Below are positions 60,072 to 60,581 of a stretch of DNA of 60,581 bases, piece by piece. Source of the DNA: Bacteroidales bacterium UBA4243 (GTDB lineage Bacteria; Bacteroidota; Bacteroidia; Bacteroidales; F082); NCBI GenBank assembly GCA_002396205.1, contig DGXB01000059.1:8879-69459 (forward strand), read 5' to 3'. The first letter of the stretch is position 1; every line of letters begins with the position of its first letter. Both the position numbers and the translations under genes were made by a program. The notes beneath the pieces were generated by a model. It saw only the letters and a list, made by a program, of their open reading frames with translations. It was not told the origin of the DNA and did not search any database.

Positions 60072-60581
60072 ATGATTTGCTTTTTCCAGTCTGATAATCA
60101 AAAGGTTATCGCAGTCGATTCCGTTAACGGGCTTTCCGAGGAAACCGTTTCCAAACTCACATGGCTTTTCGGCAACGCCGAGAAAATCGAAAAAGAAGTG
60201 GTGAAAGGCCATTTCGTTGGCCCTCGCCGCGAGATGATTACGCCGTGGAGCACCAATGCCGTAGAGATTACCCAAAACATGGGCATCCAAGGCATCGTCC
60301 GCATCGAGGAATTCCAAAAAGTGGAGTCGAAGAAGGCTCCTTACGACCCGATGCTGCAAAACCGTTACGAGAATCTCGACCAAAACGTGTTTGCCGTCGA
60401 CCGCCAGCCCGAACCGCTGCAATATATCGACGACATCGAAGCCTACAACCAGCAGGAAGGCCTGGCCCTCAGCGAGGAGGAGATCGACTACCTGAAAGGC
60501 ATATCCGCAAAAATTGGTCGACAACTGACTGATAGCGAGGTGTATGGCTTTGCACAAGTCAACTCCGAGCACTGCCGCCAC
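60072..60581 (+). CDS. purL: Phosphoribosylformylglycinamidine synthase, 5' part, cut by window edge
   Basis: 170 residues from the ATG at 60072 (MICFFQSDNQKVIAVDSVNG) to the window end with no stop. VKGHFVGPRREMITPWSTNA and VYGFAQVNSEHCRH at the right edge are hallmark segments of the large FGAR amidotransferase, which makes FGAM from FGAR, glutamine and ATP in purine synthesis. The full enzyme is about 1230 residues, so most lies outside the window. The frame open on the opposite strand here is a shadow of this gene. Confidence 0.95.
   Translation, partial: MICFFQSDNQKVIAVDSVNGLSEETVSKLTWLFGNAEKIEKEVVKGHFVGPRREMITPWSTNAVEITQNMGIQGIVRIEEFQKVESKKAPYDPMLQNRYENLDQNVFAVDRQPEPLQYIDDIEAYNQQEGLALSEEEIDYLKGISAKIGRQLTDSEVYGFAQVNSEHCRH

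Noticed and set aside
60051..60581. Minus-strand open frame at the right edge
   Set aside because: The plus strand encodes the conserved N-terminal part of PurL, so this is a shadow.
1..60581. tRNA or rRNA genes
   Set aside because: I looked for cloverleaf-type motifs (GGTTCGA-type T-arms followed by acceptor stems) and rRNA-like sequence and found none I could support.

Overview
The window looks like a piece of an uncultured Bacteroidales genome (Bacteroidota). Several seen features point that way. Seven proteins appear to carry C-terminal type IX secretion system (T9SS) sorting domains, six of them typical. There are two TonB-dependent receptors with N-terminal carboxypeptidase-regulatory-like domains, a PorV/PorQ-type barrel, a T9SS plug protein, and many lipoproteins with short lipoboxes. 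Promoter-like sequences fit the Bacteroidota pattern TTG-N18..21-TAnnTTTG (best at 23804-23834), and most genes lack strong Shine-Dalgarno sequences. The giant adhesin at 49661-57742 has gingipain/HagA-type domains (DUF2436 twice), which suggests a relative of the T9SS-bearing Bacteroidales rather than Bacteroides itself. The species cannot be named from sequence alone.

Layout. 2-4777: C-terminal part of a secreted, repeat-built T9SS protein cut by the left edge. 4868-10537: tripartite RND efflux operon (adaptor, pump, outer-membrane channel) closed by a terminator. 10626-11385 (minus): zeta-toxin-like kinase overlapping a small gene. 11606-16234: lipoproteins, an M1 metallopeptidase and a repeat protein, probably one operon. 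16318-20882 (minus): asnS, rpoN and an orphan histidine kinase. 21095-22609: an unusual GNAT / DAHP synthase / chorismate mutase fusion whose junction is a dispersed repeat element. 22813-23649: two small lipoproteins. 23894-33469: TonB receptor, 1528-residue secreted protein and PorV-like barrel, an apparent outer-membrane export/uptake cassette. 33589-38397: greA, HIT hydrolase, T9SS plug protein, priA.

38412-44851 is an AT-richer accessory island. Two different ATPases of the DUF4143 and DUF234 kinds bracket three poorly characterised envelope proteins. A strongly self-complementary stretch (39954-40147) lies upstream of the three genes and may be a structured RNA. The second ATPase gene is flanked by two copies of a palindromic element. 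45007-47511: a second TonB-type receptor. 47563-57742 (minus): two small and one giant T9SS protein sharing a module. 58114-59933 (minus): ECF sigma factor, membrane anti-sigma candidate and lipoprotein, followed by a structured 3' terminator. 60072-60581: start of purL, cut by the right edge.

How it fits together: much of the window serves the cell surface. T9SS cargo proteins, a T9SS plug, a PorV-like shuttle candidate, TonB receptors and an efflux pump all act at the outer membrane, while asnS, rpoN, greA, priA, DAHP synthase and purL are housekeeping genes. I saw no rRNA, tRNA, CRISPR array, transposase or integrase. Several dispersed short repeats have altered coding sequences in frame.
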